From NCBI RefSeq assembly GCF_002355375.1, contig NZ_AP017312.1:3179001-3243000 (forward strand): a DNA stretch of 64,000 nt, in the 5' to 3' direction. Both the position numbers and the translations under genes were made by a program. Source of the stretch: Aneurinibacillus soli. Lineage in GTDB: Bacteria; Bacillota; Bacilli; Aneurinibacillales; Aneurinibacillaceae. Below, piece after piece: positions 9,304 through 17,382 of the stretch (position 1 is its first letter; each line of letters opens with the position of its first letter). The notes beneath the pieces were generated by a model that was not told where the DNA came from, made no database searches, and was given only the letters and a program-made list of their open reading frames with translations.

Positions 9304-10242
9304 TTATACGAATGCGAAGTGTCCACGCTGGCGCATCAGTTCACGATGCAGTTCTGGATGTTTCTCGAATGCTTCACGTCCATGCAGCCAGAATGTGTTG
9401 TTAATCATAATCAGGTTGCCCGGTGGCAGTTCAAGACCGTGTGTAGCTGGAGAATTCTCCATCGAATCGGACAGTTCTTTCAGATAGATCGCTTGCTCGA
9501 TTGTATCCGGGTACGCAAACTGGTCAATAAAGCAGGCGCACGGTGCATTGTCCTTACGGTAGAATGTTGCACGATGTACGTCTTGTTGTACGTTTTTGCT
9601 CGGCGGAGCTTTGTATGTGATTTTGTAAGTGCCAAGCGGGTCTGTGCTGAACTTCTCAAGATCTTCCCAATCGTCGAGGTGCAACAGACGGGAACGCCCA
9701 CCTTTTGCATTTTTCTCGTCCATTTTCATCATAAGAAGCCAGTCAGTCGGCTCATCAACGAATGTACCATCTGTATGCAGTGTGAACAGGCGGTATGCCT
9801 GACGCAGGTATGAATCGCTGTTGTCTGTGTCTTTAACTGTGAAACGTGCGTAGAATGTGCCAGTCATCGCGTCAAAGTTCGGAACGCCTACCAGGTGAGT
9901 CAAAGCTGTTGCGAATTTTACGTATTCACCTGTATCAGTTGTTTGGCCTTGTACACCGATTGTGAAGCCGCCTGTCGCACGATCATGCAGAATTCCACGA
10001 AGTATTTCTAGGAAAGAAGCACCGAACAATTCACGCATTGTATTCGACAGGATTTGACGGGAATACGGCAGGTATTGAAGTGATTGTTCACTTGCACCTG
10101 CATGTTTTTCAAAGAATTTAGCGAGCAATGCCTGATCCAGTTCGATGTGATACAGACGTTTGTGCTCAGGATGCGGTTTTACTTCAAAACCCGCTTGTTT
10201 TTGTACGAATTTCAGGTCGCGTTCTTGTGTTGCAGTTGTCAT
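9304..10242 (-). CDS. csiD: Glutarate 2-hydroxylase (CsiD/GlaH), Fe(II)/2-oxoglutarate dioxygenase
   Basis: A 312-residue member of the CsiD family. It hydroxylates glutarate to L-2-hydroxyglutarate with consumption of 2-oxoglutarate and O2. The iron-binding HxD is in LFTLHTDGTFVDEP; the distal histidine and the 2-oxoglutarate-binding arginine lie in the C-terminal FWLHGREAFEKHPELHRELM region. The ATG at 10242 follows GAGGAGGAAT; an upstream in-frame extension of 16 codons has no ribosome site and overlaps the leader terminator. It is followed by lhgO and preceded by a long leader with an intrinsic terminator. In E. coli the equivalent genes form csiD-lhgO-gabDTP; here the same pathway is arranged differently. 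Confidence 0.93.
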   Translation of the reverse strand: MTTATQERDLKFVQKQAGFEVKPHPEHKRLYHIELDQALLAKFFEKHAGASEQSLQYLPYSRQILSNTMRELFGASFLEILRGILHDRATGGFTIGVQGQTTDTGEYVKFATALTHLVGVPNFDAMTGTFYARFTVKDTDNSDSYLRQAYRLFTLHTDGTFVDEPTDWLLMMKMDEKNAKGGRSRLLHLDDWEDLEKFSTDPLGTYKITYKAPPSKNVQQDVHRATFYRKDNAPCACFIDQFAYPDTIEQAIYLKELSDSMENSPATHGLELPPGNLIMINNTFWLHGREAFEKHPELHRELMRQRGHFAFV

Positions 10243-10259
10243 AAATAATTCCTCCTCGT

Positions 10260-10478
10260 CCAGGTAAAAAAATAAAAGCCAGTTACACATCTCTGATTTC
10301 AGTGACAGAGTGTATAACTGGCTACGTTTTACGGGTGCGCCCTGATCGCTCAGAGTGTGGTAAAACAGGCAGTTTCGTTATCATATTGTAAGATGATTGT
10401 GAGAAACCAGCCGGTGGCAGCCGGGATTCTAGAAAGGGTTGTCTCCAGAGGGGCTGTATCCGTTCGCTGTTCTTCTTG
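10260..10478 (-). ncRNA. Structured 5' leader of csiD, candidate riboswitch or attenuator
   Basis: About 215 nt lie between the predicted transcription start and the csiD ribosome site. Foldable elements seen by eye are as follows. One hairpin pairs GAGACAACC (10437-10445) with GGUUUCUC (10401-10408) and contains an inner CCGG/CCGG stem. Another has a 7-bp stem GUUUUAC/GUAAAAC (10360-10366 with 10326-10332) enclosing a 6-bp hairpin capped by a GCGA tetraloop (10340-10355). The terminator follows. An upstream AAACUG could pair with CAGUU of the terminator as an anti-terminator. I could not match it to a riboswitch class I know; the ligand, if any, is unknown. Confidence 0.5.
10266..10323 (-). 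terminator. Intrinsic terminator inside the csiD leader
   Basis: On the minus strand AGCCAGTTA pairs with TAACTGGCT, with a partly paired upper stem, and is followed by TTTATTTTTTT. It sits about 25 bases before the csiD start codon, so it must be bypassed for csiD expression. It also blocks read-through from the genes upstream. Confidence 0.85.
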
Positions 10479-10484
10479 TCTATA

Positions 10485-10513
10485 ATCTTACAATACTAGC
10501 AACAATCTGTCAA
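10485..10513 (-). promoter_or_regulatory. Probable sigma-A promoter of csiD-lhgO (overlapping a degenerate sigma-54-like sequence)
   Basis: On the minus strand TTGACA, 17 bases, TAAGAT: an excellent vegetative promoter. The same bases contain CTAGCAACAAT (plus strand), shared with the sigma-54 promoter at 19634, but the -24 part is imperfect (GA for GG) and the spacing is one base short. Confidence 0.65.
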
Positions 10514-10531
10514 TATTTTTTCGAATTATTT

Positions 10532-10846
10532 TTATTTTTGTGACAGGAATTGCATATGCAGATCACGCACAGCCGCGATTAGCGCATTCTGTGCTTTTCC
10601 CTGGTAGTAATCCGTAATCCGGCTGCACAGCTCTTCCACGCCATCTTGCAGGCTGCAACCACGCAGCAGTTGACCGATAAAATCACGACCATGCTCGGTC
10701 GCAAGCGTGCAGGATGCTTCAATGATGACATGATATTTCACATCCGCTTCCACCGTAATCGTGAGCGTATCCGAAATGCTGCGAGCCGCCATTCCCTGCG
10801 GCAGTCTTGCATGTCCTGCGATAAAATACGTTCTACCTGTATGCAT
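10532..10846 (-). CDS. DUF3870 domain-containing protein
   Basis: A 104-residue protein whose sequence pattern (TYFIAGHARLPQGMAA at the start, IIEASCTLATEHGRDFI in the middle, YYQGKAQNALIAAVRDL near the end) matches the DUF3870 family. The biochemical role is unknown. I chose the ATG at 10846 because GGAGAG lies at proper spacing; a GTG six codons upstream lacks a ribosome site. It is downstream of gabD by 25 bases and upstream of the csiD promoter, so it is embedded in the 5-aminovalerate/glutarate pathway. That position suggests a role with an acyl or semialdehyde intermediate or a regulatory function, as inference only. Confidence 0.75.
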   Translation of the reverse strand: MHTGRTYFIAGHARLPQGMAARSISDTLTITVEADVKYHVIIEASCTLATEHGRDFIGQLLRGCSLQDGVEELCSRITDYYQGKAQNALIAAVRDLHMQFLSQK

Positions 10847-10870
10847 GCCTACCACTCTCCGCACTCGTAA

Positions 10871-12319
10871 TTAGTACATACCGTCCATGTAGACGGTTTT
10901 TACCTGTGTATAGAAGTCAATCGCTGTTTTCCCTTGCTCGCGTGAGCCTGTGCTAGAATCTTTGCAGCCGCCGAACGGAACTTGTGGCTCCGCACCCGCA
11001 GTCTCAGAATTCACGTGCACCATGCCTGTCTCCATGTCCGCAGTAAAGCGGCGTGCGAGCGTGAGGTTGTTCGTGCAGATTGAAGAACTGAGGCCGAACG
11101 CTGTATCGTTTGCTAGTTCAACCGCAGCTTCATAATTTTCAACTTTGAAGAGCGCCACAACCGGCCCGAAAATTTCTTCGCGCGCAATGCGTGCATCACG
11201 GCCGACATTTTCAAAAACGGTTGGTTGCACATAGAAGCCGTTCGCAAGTGCTGCGTCCGCTGGCACTTCGCCGCCGCACAACAGGTCCGCTTCCGCTTTA
11301 CCTGCTTCAATCATCGACAGTACAGTCGCCTGCTGCGCTTCTGACGCGCACGGTCCCATGAATACGTCTGCTTCAAGCGGATTGCCCACTTTGAGCGATT
11401 TCGTACGTTCCACAAGCGCAGCGCGGAACTGCTCATAAATGCCTGCTTCTACAATAACACGGCTTGTAGCTGTACATTTTTGACCTGTTGAACGGAAGGC
11501 ACCGCCAATGGTCAGTTCTACCGCTTTGTTAACATCCGCGTCTGCCAGAATAACAAGCGGATTTTTGCCGCCCATCTCCAGCTGAACTTTCTTGCCCTTC
11601 TCAATTGCTTTAGCCTGAATGCGCAGACCGACACCGTTCGAACCAGTGAAAGAAATTGCCTTAACATCCGGGTTCGTAACAATTTCTTCTCCAACAACAG
11701 ATCCGCGACCATATACACAGTTCACTACACCGGCCGGAATTCCTGCCTGATGCAGAGCTTCCATTACATAGTTCACACACATCGGCGTCTGATCAGCTGG
11801 TTTGATCACAACAGTATTACCATAAATAAGAGCCGGGGCCATTTTCCATACCGGAATCGCAATCGGGAAGTTCCACGGTGTAATCAGACCGATCGGGCCA
11901 AGCGGAACACGTGTTGTATATAAGAATGTATCTGCATTCGCTGATGGAATCACATCGCCAACTGGCTGCAGAGATTCTGCCGCATAGTAGTCGAAGATGG
12001 AAGCAGCGCGAAGCACTTCGCCTTTTCCTTCTGCGAGCGTTTTTCCTTCTTCGCGCGTCAGGTCGAGACCGATCTGCTCTACATTTGCTTTCAAATAATC
12101 TGCTGCTTTTTTCAAATATACGCCACGCTGCGCGTAAGACAGCTTTTTCCATGATGCAAATGCTGTTTTAGCAGCAGCAACAGCTTCGGTTACATCGGAA
12201 GTCCCGCTAAGCGGGAACTCTCCGATGATTTCATTTTTATCGTGCGGGCTTGTATTTACGCCGTACTCGCCAGTCGATGGCGCTTTCCACTCGCCGTTAA
12301 TGTAGTTATTGTAACGCAT
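10871..12319 (-). CDS. gabD: NAD(P)-dependent semialdehyde dehydrogenase (glutarate/succinate semialdehyde)
   Basis: A 482-residue aldehyde dehydrogenase superfamily enzyme. Visible are the cofactor and fold motif PWNFPIAIPVWKMAPAL, the general-base glutamate in QLEMGGKNP, the catalytic cysteine in STGQKCTATSR, and the C-terminal EEIFGPVVA. Given gabT upstream and csiD downstream, glutarate semialdehyde to glutarate (DavD activity) or succinate semialdehyde to succinate is the likely reaction; sequence alone does not separate them. The ATG follows GGGAGGAA. It lies 23 bases downstream of gabT in the same operon. Confidence 0.9.
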   Translation of the reverse strand: MRYNNYINGEWKAPSTGEYGVNTSPHDKNEIIGEFPLSGTSDVTEAVAAAKTAFASWKKLSYAQRGVYLKKAADYLKANVEQIGLDLTREEGKTLAEGKGEVLRAASIFDYYAAESLQPVGDVIPSANADTFLYTTRVPLGPIGLITPWNFPIAIPVWKMAPALIYGNTVVIKPADQTPMCVNYVMEALHQAGIPAGVVNCVYGRGSVVGEEIVTNPDVKAISFTGSNGVGLRIQAKAIEKGKKVQLEMGGKNPLVILADADVNKAVELTIGGAFRSTGQKCTATSRVIVEAGIYEQFRAALVERTKSLKVGNPLEADVFMGPCASEAQQATVLSMIEAGKAEADLLCGGEVPADAALANGFYVQPTVFENVGRDARIAREEIFGPVVALFKVENYEAAVELANDTAFGLSSSICTNNLTLARRFTADMETGMVHVNSETAGAEPQVPFGGCKDSSTGSREQGKTAIDFYTQVKTVYMDGMY

Positions 12320-12342
12320 TTGTTATGTTCCTCCCGCTGCCC

Positions 12343-13671
12343 TTATTTAGAAGCGTCTGCAATCGCAGCTTCAAGAATGTCGAGACCTTGTTCAAGTTGC
12401 TCGTCTGTAATTGTGAGCGGTGGCAAGAAACGAAGAACGTTGCCGTAGATGCCTGCGCTCAGGGAGATGAGGCCGTTTTTCCATGTAGTAGATGTAACAT
12501 AAGCTGTTGCTTCTTTGTTCGGCTCTTTTGTTGCGCGATCTTTTACAATCTCCATCGCTACCATCGCACCCATGCCACGAACATCGCCGATGATTTCGTA
12601 TTTGTCCATCCAGCTGCGGAATGCGCCTTGCATACGCTCACCGATTACGCGTGCACGTTCTACGAGATTTTCTTCTTCGATAACTTCAAGAACTGCAAGA
12701 CCAGCTGCACATGATACCGGGCTTCCTGAGAATGTACCACCAAGGGAACCTACTCCCGGTGCATCCATCAGTTCTGCACGACCTACAACAGCACTCAGTG
12801 GCATACCAGCAGCGATTGATTTAGAAAGAGTAGTCAGGTCAGCCGCTACACCGTGGTGCTCCATCGCGAACAGTTTACCTGTACGAGCAAAACCAGCCTG
12901 GATTTCATCCGCAATCATAATAATGCCGTATTTGTCGCACAGTGCGCGAATGCCTTTTACAAATGTTGCAGACGGAACGATAAAGCCGCCTTCGCCTTGC
13001 ATTGGCTCCATGATGATCGCTGCGATATCGTTCGCTGCTGCTTCAGCAAGGAAGAAACGCTCGATGCTTTCCAGTACTTCGGCATCCAGTTGTTCTGGTG
13101 TTACACCATACGGAGCGCGGTAGTAGTACGGATATTGAATTTTGTATGTTTCTGGCGCGAATGGTCCGAAGCCTTTTTTGTATGGTGCTACTTTGCTTGT
13201 CAGTGACATTGTCATCAGTGTACGGCCATGATACGCACGCTCGAATGAAAGCACGCCTGTACGACCTGTTGCAGCACGCGCGATTTTCACTGCGTTCTCA
13301 ACTGCTTCTGCTCCACTGTTCGCAAACATTGTTTTCTTTTTGAAGTCGCCTGGTGTTTTTTCATTGAGCTTCTCAGCAAGTTCGATGTAGCTTTCATATG
13401 GCATAACATGGAAGCAAGGGTGGATAACATTTTCCACTGCCTCTTGAATCGCTTTTACTACTTTCGGATGGCAGTGACCAACGCTTTGCATCCCGATACC
13501 GCCTGCAAAGTCGATGATTTCATTGCCGTCTACATCTTTTACAAGTGCGCCTTTTGCAGACTCAATATAGAGCGGAGTTACATGGCCTGGGCCTTGTGCC
13601 ACTGCATTCTGGCGGCGGGCATGTAATTCAATTGATTTTTGTCCTGGAATTGTTTTTGTTTCAGTTGTCAT
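12343..13671 (-). CDS. gabT: Class III aminotransferase, 4-aminobutyrate/5-aminovalerate transaminase
   Basis: A 442-residue PLP enzyme of fold type I, class III. The pattern FANSGAEAVENAVKIARAAT binds the PLP phosphate, IMEPMQGEGGF and IADEIQAGFARTGKLFA carry the PLP-ring aspartate, and the catalytic lysine is in TTLSKSIAAGMPL. It moves the omega-amino group of GABA or 5-aminovalerate to 2-oxoglutarate. The ATG at 13671 overlaps the end of the upstream regulator gene by 11 bases, implying translational coupling; a longer in-frame start nine codons upstream is less likely. With gabD and csiD this fits lysine degradation through 5-aminovalerate as well as GABA use. Confidence 0.92.
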   Translation of the reverse strand: MTTETKTIPGQKSIELHARRQNAVAQGPGHVTPLYIESAKGALVKDVDGNEIIDFAGGIGMQSVGHCHPKVVKAIQEAVENVIHPCFHVMPYESYIELAEKLNEKTPGDFKKKTMFANSGAEAVENAVKIARAATGRTGVLSFERAYHGRTLMTMSLTSKVAPYKKGFGPFAPETYKIQYPYYYRAPYGVTPEQLDAEVLESIERFFLAEAAANDIAAIIMEPMQGEGGFIVPSATFVKGIRALCDKYGIIMIADEIQAGFARTGKLFAMEHHGVAADLTTLSKSIAAGMPLSAVVGRAELMDAPGVGSLGGTFSGSPVSCAAGLAVLEVIEEENLVERARVIGERMQGAFRSWMDKYEIIGDVRGMGAMVAMEIVKDRATKEPNKEATAYVTSTTWKNGLISLSAGIYGNVLRFLPPLTITDEQLEQGLDILEAAIADASK

Positions 13672-15397
13672 GTTCGTTCTCTCCCTTTCTCGTCCCAAGA
13701 TATTTGTTCATCTTGCGGACAACCGTTGATTGATTAACCCGAAGTACTTCTGCACATCGGTATGTGTTCTCATATTTCTCATACGCCATCGATAACAGCT
13801 GGCGTTCTACTTCTTCTACTGCATCCTTAAGCGGGCATAATCCTTTTATCTTAACAACTGGCATCGCGTTCATCGTTTTGCCGTCCTTCCAGAGCGTATC
13901 TGGAAGATGGTGCGGCAGGATTTCCATCCCTTCGCTTGTAACAACGAGACGCTCTACCATGTTTTCAAGTTCACGGACGTTGCCTGGCCAGTCATAAGCG
14001 GTCAAAATCTCGACCGTATCTTCATGGAATTGTTTAAACAATCCGTATTTCTTTGTGAATCGTGCAAGGAAATGCTGAACAAGTGCCGGAATCTCCTCTT
14101 TGCGCTGCCGAAGCGGCGGCATTGAGATCGGGATCACATGCAGACGGTAGAACAAATCTTCCCGGAACTTTCCTTCTCGTATCAGCTGACGCAAATCCTG
14201 ATTTGTAGCAGCAATGATTCGCGTATCTACACTCATAAGCTGGTTTCCACCGAGACGACGGAATGTGTTATCCTGCAGGAACTGTAGCAGCTTAACCTGT
14301 ACATTCAACGGAACTTCCCCAATCTCATCAAGGAACACTGTGCCGCCATCCGCAATTTCAAGCACCCCTTTTTTGGAGGCATGTGCGCCCGTGAAAGCGC
14401 CCTTCTCAAAACCGAACAGCTCGGACTCGATCAGTGTTTCCGGAATGGCGCCACAGTTGATATGGACGAAGTTCCGGTCATTACGGTGACTGGAGCGGTG
14501 TACTTTCTGCGCGATCATGCCTTTACCGACACCGGATTCTCCGATAATCAGCACCGTAGAATCGACATGGGCAATCCGTTCAGCTAGGCGGTATACACTT
14601 TGCATCTCCGATGAGAGCACAACCATATCATCCGCTGCACCTCCACCATCCTGCTTGAGCTTCTCCAGTTCGCTCCGATATGCATCAAGCAGACTTTCCG
14701 TTGTTTCCAGACGCTTGCGCAACAGCTCTACTTCTTCGTACTCCCGTGAATTGAAGATAATACGGTGGATACTACCATCCGGATTGAATACCGGGTTCCC
14801 GATTACATACAGCTTTTTACCGTTGGCTGTTACCTGAATACCAGATACTTTTTCTTTTTTCTCCAAAATTTCAGGCAATAGACTCGGGGTAAAGCCGCCG
14901 AGGTCGGCAACTTCTGTCGTCTTGCGACCGAGTAATTCTTTCGTAGGCTGTTTGTACAACTGCTCGCTTTTTGTACCAGCCCGAAGAATCCGACCTTCCC
15001 CATCTGTAATCAGAATCTCATCAAACGATGCGTCAAACAGATTCTCCAGCTCGAAGTAGGATTCATCCCGCCGCAGCACAAGAAAATCAGCTACATGCTC
15101 TCCATCTTCGATATATCGCTTCCATTCTCCGCGTAAGGAAAGCGATGGAAGTTTAATCTGTGTCTCCCAGTACTCATCGCCAAGCTGACAAAATGATTCA
15201 TAGGACGAGGAAACAAGCGGCAGTACATCAGATACGTGTTTGCGAATGACATCTTCTTCAGCGTGTAAAAACCACGTTTCCAGCTCCCCATGCCATCCAA
15301 TCACAAATCCCTCTGTATTCAGCACAAGCGTTCCATGCGGAAGTTGTTCCCATAATTTTTGAAGATTTAGTTTTGCGTATGCTTCCAATGTCCTCAC
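13661..15397 (-). CDS. Sigma-54-dependent enhancer-binding transcriptional activator
   Basis: A 578-residue activator. The N-terminal half carries PAS-like sensing regions (one around LVLNTEGFVIGWHG, one around DASFDEILITDGEGRIL) and then a coiled-coil linker. The AAA+ domain has Walker A GESGVGKG at 286-293, the sigma-54 contact loop GAFTGA at 333-338, and Walker B GGTVFLDEIGE. The C-terminal HTH (CAEVLRVNQSTVVRKMNKYL) is TyrR-like. The start was set at GTG 15397: it has GAGGGGGG at correct spacing, whereas an ATG at 15424 would lie only about five bases from the transcription start predicted from the sigma-54 promoter at 15440. It probably activates both its own operon and the transporter operon. 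The ligand is unknown. Confidence 0.88.
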   Translation of the reverse strand: MRTLEAYAKLNLQKLWEQLPHGTLVLNTEGFVIGWHGELETWFLHAEEDVIRKHVSDVLPLVSSSYESFCQLGDEYWETQIKLPSLSLRGEWKRYIEDGEHVADFLVLRRDESYFELENLFDASFDEILITDGEGRILRAGTKSEQLYKQPTKELLGRKTTEVADLGGFTPSLLPEILEKKEKVSGIQVTANGKKLYVIGNPVFNPDGSIHRIIFNSREYEEVELLRKRLETTESLLDAYRSELEKLKQDGGGAADDMVVLSSEMQSVYRLAERIAHVDSTVLIIGESGVGKGMIAQKVHRSSHRNDRNFVHINCGAIPETLIESELFGFEKGAFTGAHASKKGVLEIADGGTVFLDEIGEVPLNVQVKLLQFLQDNTFRRLGGNQLMSVDTRIIAATNQDLRQLIREGKFREDLFYRLHVIPISMPPLRQRKEEIPALVQHFLARFTKKYGLFKQFHEDTVEILTAYDWPGNVRELENMVERLVVTSEGMEILPHHLPDTLWKDGKTMNAMPVVKIKGLCPLKDAVEEVERQLLSMAYEKYENTYRCAEVLRVNQSTVVRKMNKYLGTRKGENEHDN

Positions 15398-15439
15398 CCG
15401 CTCGCATTCCCCCCTCACGCTCATTCATTTTTATAACCT

Positions 15440-15456
15440 AGCAAATAACATGCCAA
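15440..15456 (-). promoter_or_regulatory. Sigma-54 (-24/-12) promoter of the regulator-gabT-gabD operon
   Basis: On the minus strand TTGGCATG, four bases, TTGCT: matches the consensus TTGGCAC N5 TTGC with exact spacing. It lies just upstream of the activator gene, indicating autoregulation. Confidence 0.85.
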
Positions 15457-15507
15457 CTATAAAAACTTTATAAATCGTGATATATCCGTGAGAGAGGAAA
15501 AGAATAT

Positions 15508-15523
15508 AATGCATATCCGCATT
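15508..15523. promoter_or_regulatory. Upstream activator site A1
   Basis: Palindrome AATGC-N6-GCATT, 52 bases upstream of the sigma-54 promoter. It fits the consensus RATGY-N6-RCATY shared by six sites at the two sigma-54 promoters. Confidence 0.6.
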
Positions 15524-15588
15524 ATATCGTGCATCGAGAGACAGAACAATTGAAATTTACCCACTTGATACGCTATCCCCATCCCTTC

Positions 15589-15604
15589 GATGCAATTTAA
15601 CATC
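15589..15604. promoter_or_regulatory. Upstream activator site A2
   Basis: GATGC-N6-ACATC, 81 bp from site A1 and 21 bp from site A3. Confidence 0.55.
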
Positions 15605-15609
15605 AAAAA

Positions 15610-15625
15610 AATGCATAAAAACATC
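15610..15625. promoter_or_regulatory. Upstream activator site A3
   Basis: AATGC-N6-ACATC, two helical turns from site A2, suitable for cooperative binding on one face of the DNA. Confidence 0.55.
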
Positions 15626-15635
15626 AAGAGCGGGT

Positions 15636-15672
15636 AAAAAGAGCCACGCCCTGGTAAAAGGGCAATGGCTTT
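15636..15672 (-). terminator. Terminator of the Pot-like transporter operon
   Basis: On the minus strand GCCATTGCCC pairs with GGGCGTGGC, followed by TCTTTTT. It separates the transporter operon from the regulator operon. Confidence 0.85.
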
Positions 15673-15674
15673 TT

Positions 15675-16448
15675 TTATTTAGGGTCTGTTTTCTGTCCAG
15701 TGCGGGAGAGTCCCTGTAGAGAGAACAGAAGAATCGTGCCGACAATGAGCAGCGTAGAAGCTGCAGCAATGGTCGGGTCTACCTGTGTACGCATGTTTTC
15801 CCACATCACAATCGGCAATGTTTTCGTGCTGGCCCCCGCGATAAAGATCGAAACAACGACTTCATCTAGCGAAGTAATGAAGGCAAACAGCGCACTGGCC
15901 ATCATCGCTGATTTAATGAGTGGAAGCGTTACTTTAAAAAACACACCGATCGGAGTAGAACCGAGGCTTAATGCTGCCAACTCCAGATTGCGGTCGATTC
16001 CTTTCAGGCTGGCCGATATGGTGACAAATACCATCGGAATCGCCAGAATCGAATGCGCGAGCACCAGGCCGGTAATCGTGTTGGTCAGCTTGTACACCGA
16101 AAATGTATGATACATCGCAATCCCGACCACGACGACTGGAATAACCATCGGTGCCACAATTAAATTCGTAAAGATTTTTTTACCTGGAAACTCCAGACGT
16201 TGGACAGCCATCGATGCCATCGTTCCGATAATCGTTGATACAATAGCCGTCAGTACTGCCACGGTCAAACTGCGCCACAATCCGTCCATCCACTGCGAAT
16301 TCTCAAAAAACGCCGTGTACCACTTCGTTGAATACGAAGGCGGTGGAAACGTAAACGTAATCTGCGAACTAAAAGACAGCGGGATCAGAACAAGAATCGG
16401 CAGCGTAATGAGAACCATAATAACCCCAACATACAGGCGCAGCCACAT
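15675..16448 (-). CDS. ABC transporter permease, PotC-like
   Basis: A 257-residue inner-membrane permease with about six hydrophobic segments and the ABC-permease EAA-type loop (LELAALSLGSTPIGVFFKVTLPL). It resembles the spermidine/putrescine PotC group. It starts one base after the stop of the partner permease, with AAAGGAGAG as ribosome site. As part of the sigma-54-controlled importer next to the gab/csi genes, it probably imports 5-aminovalerate, GABA or a polyamine; the substrate is inferred. A terminator follows. Confidence 0.88.
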   Translation of the reverse strand: MWLRLYVGVIMVLITLPILVLIPLSFSSQITFTFPPPSYSTKWYTAFFENSQWMDGLWRSLTVAVLTAIVSTIIGTMASMAVQRLEFPGKKIFTNLIVAPMVIPVVVVGIAMYHTFSVYKLTNTITGLVLAHSILAIPMVFVTISASLKGIDRNLELAALSLGSTPIGVFFKVTLPLIKSAMMASALFAFITSLDEVVVSIFIAGASTKTLPIVMWENMRTQVDPTIAAASTLLIVGTILLFSLQGLSRTGQKTDPK

Positions 16449-16449
16449 A

Positions 16450-17352
16450 CTATTTCTCTCCTTTCAACAGCGGAGACAGACGTGCTACCCACGCTGCCAG
16501 CCCGAGCAAAATGAGCGTTGTTACAAGCAGAACAACCGAAATAGCGGAAGCCATGCTCCAATTGAGTGTCATCTGAATGTTTTCCTGAATCAGCTTGGAA
16601 ATCATCATGTTCCCCTGTCCACCAAGCAGCGCGGGTGTAACGAAGTAACCAATGCCAAGTACAAATACGATTAGTGAGCCAGACATTACTCCTGGAAGCG
16701 ACAGGGGCAGAAAAATCTGCGCGAACGCTTTCCACGGACGTGCACCCATTCCCTGCGCCGCCTGTACAAGACGACGATCAATCCCTTCCATAACTGAGTA
16801 CAGGCTCAATACCATGTACGGAATGAGAATGTGCGTCATACCGATCACGACACCTGTCGTATTGTACATCAACTTCATGGGCTCTGAGATAAGCCCTGTC
16901 GAAAGTAAAAGCTTGTTAATAATCCCCTGATCTTGCAGAATGACCGTCCAGGTAAATGTACGGACAAGCAGACTGATCCATAATGTAATCATCACAAGCG
17001 ACAGTACGACTTTTTTCCAGCGTTCCGATTCCATGACAACGAGCAGATATGCAATCGGATACGAAATGACAAGCGTGACAAGCATAACAATGAACGATGT
17101 TTTCAGCGTATTCCACAGCACCTTTAAGTACAGCGGTTCTGTAAATACTTGCTGAAGATACTGCATGGTAAAGCCCTTGTCGTCATATACGCTCAGCTTC
17201 AATACACTTGCCATGGAGTAGTACAGCAGAATCGCTGTATACACAAGCGGGACGAGCAGCAACAGCCATTTCAGTCCCGGAATTTGGACAAACCGGTTTA
17301 GAGGAGGTACCATACCTGGTACCGGTGCCTCTGTATTTACTTTTGTGGACAT
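16450..17352 (-). CDS. ABC transporter permease, PotB-like
   Basis: A 300-residue permease with six predicted membrane segments and the EAA-type loop (RRLVQAAQGMGARPWKAFAQI followed by LPLSLPG). It pairs with the PotC-like permease. The ATG at 17352 follows GAGGGGG; an upstream in-frame GTG overlaps that ribosome site, so the shorter start is preferred. It is the third gene of the importer operon. Confidence 0.87.
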   Translation of the reverse strand: MSTKVNTEAPVPGMVPPLNRFVQIPGLKWLLLLVPLVYTAILLYYSMASVLKLSVYDDKGFTMQYLQQVFTEPLYLKVLWNTLKTSFIVMLVTLVISYPIAYLLVVMESERWKKVVLSLVMITLWISLLVRTFTWTVILQDQGIINKLLLSTGLISEPMKLMYNTTGVVIGMTHILIPYMVLSLYSVMEGIDRRLVQAAQGMGARPWKAFAQIFLPLSLPGVMSGSLIVFVLGIGYFVTPALLGGQGNMMISKLIQENIQMTLNWSMASAISVVLLVTTLILLGLAAWVARLSPLLKGEK

Positions 17353-17382
17353 CGTGGTGAGCACCCCCTCTGTCTTTCATCT

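Noticed and set aside
10330-10478. Resemblance of the csiD leader to a T-box (AGGGCGCACC) or a glycine riboswitch (CUCUGGAGA)
   Set aside because: The T-box core AGGGUGGNACCGCG is not matched and there is no specifier stem pattern; the glycine-aptamer core blocks are not in the right order. Short similarities only.
15398-15424. Upstream ATG start for the sigma-54 activator
   Set aside because: It would begin only about five bases after the start predicted from the sigma-54 promoter and has no ribosome site; GTG at 15397 has GAGGGGGG upstream.
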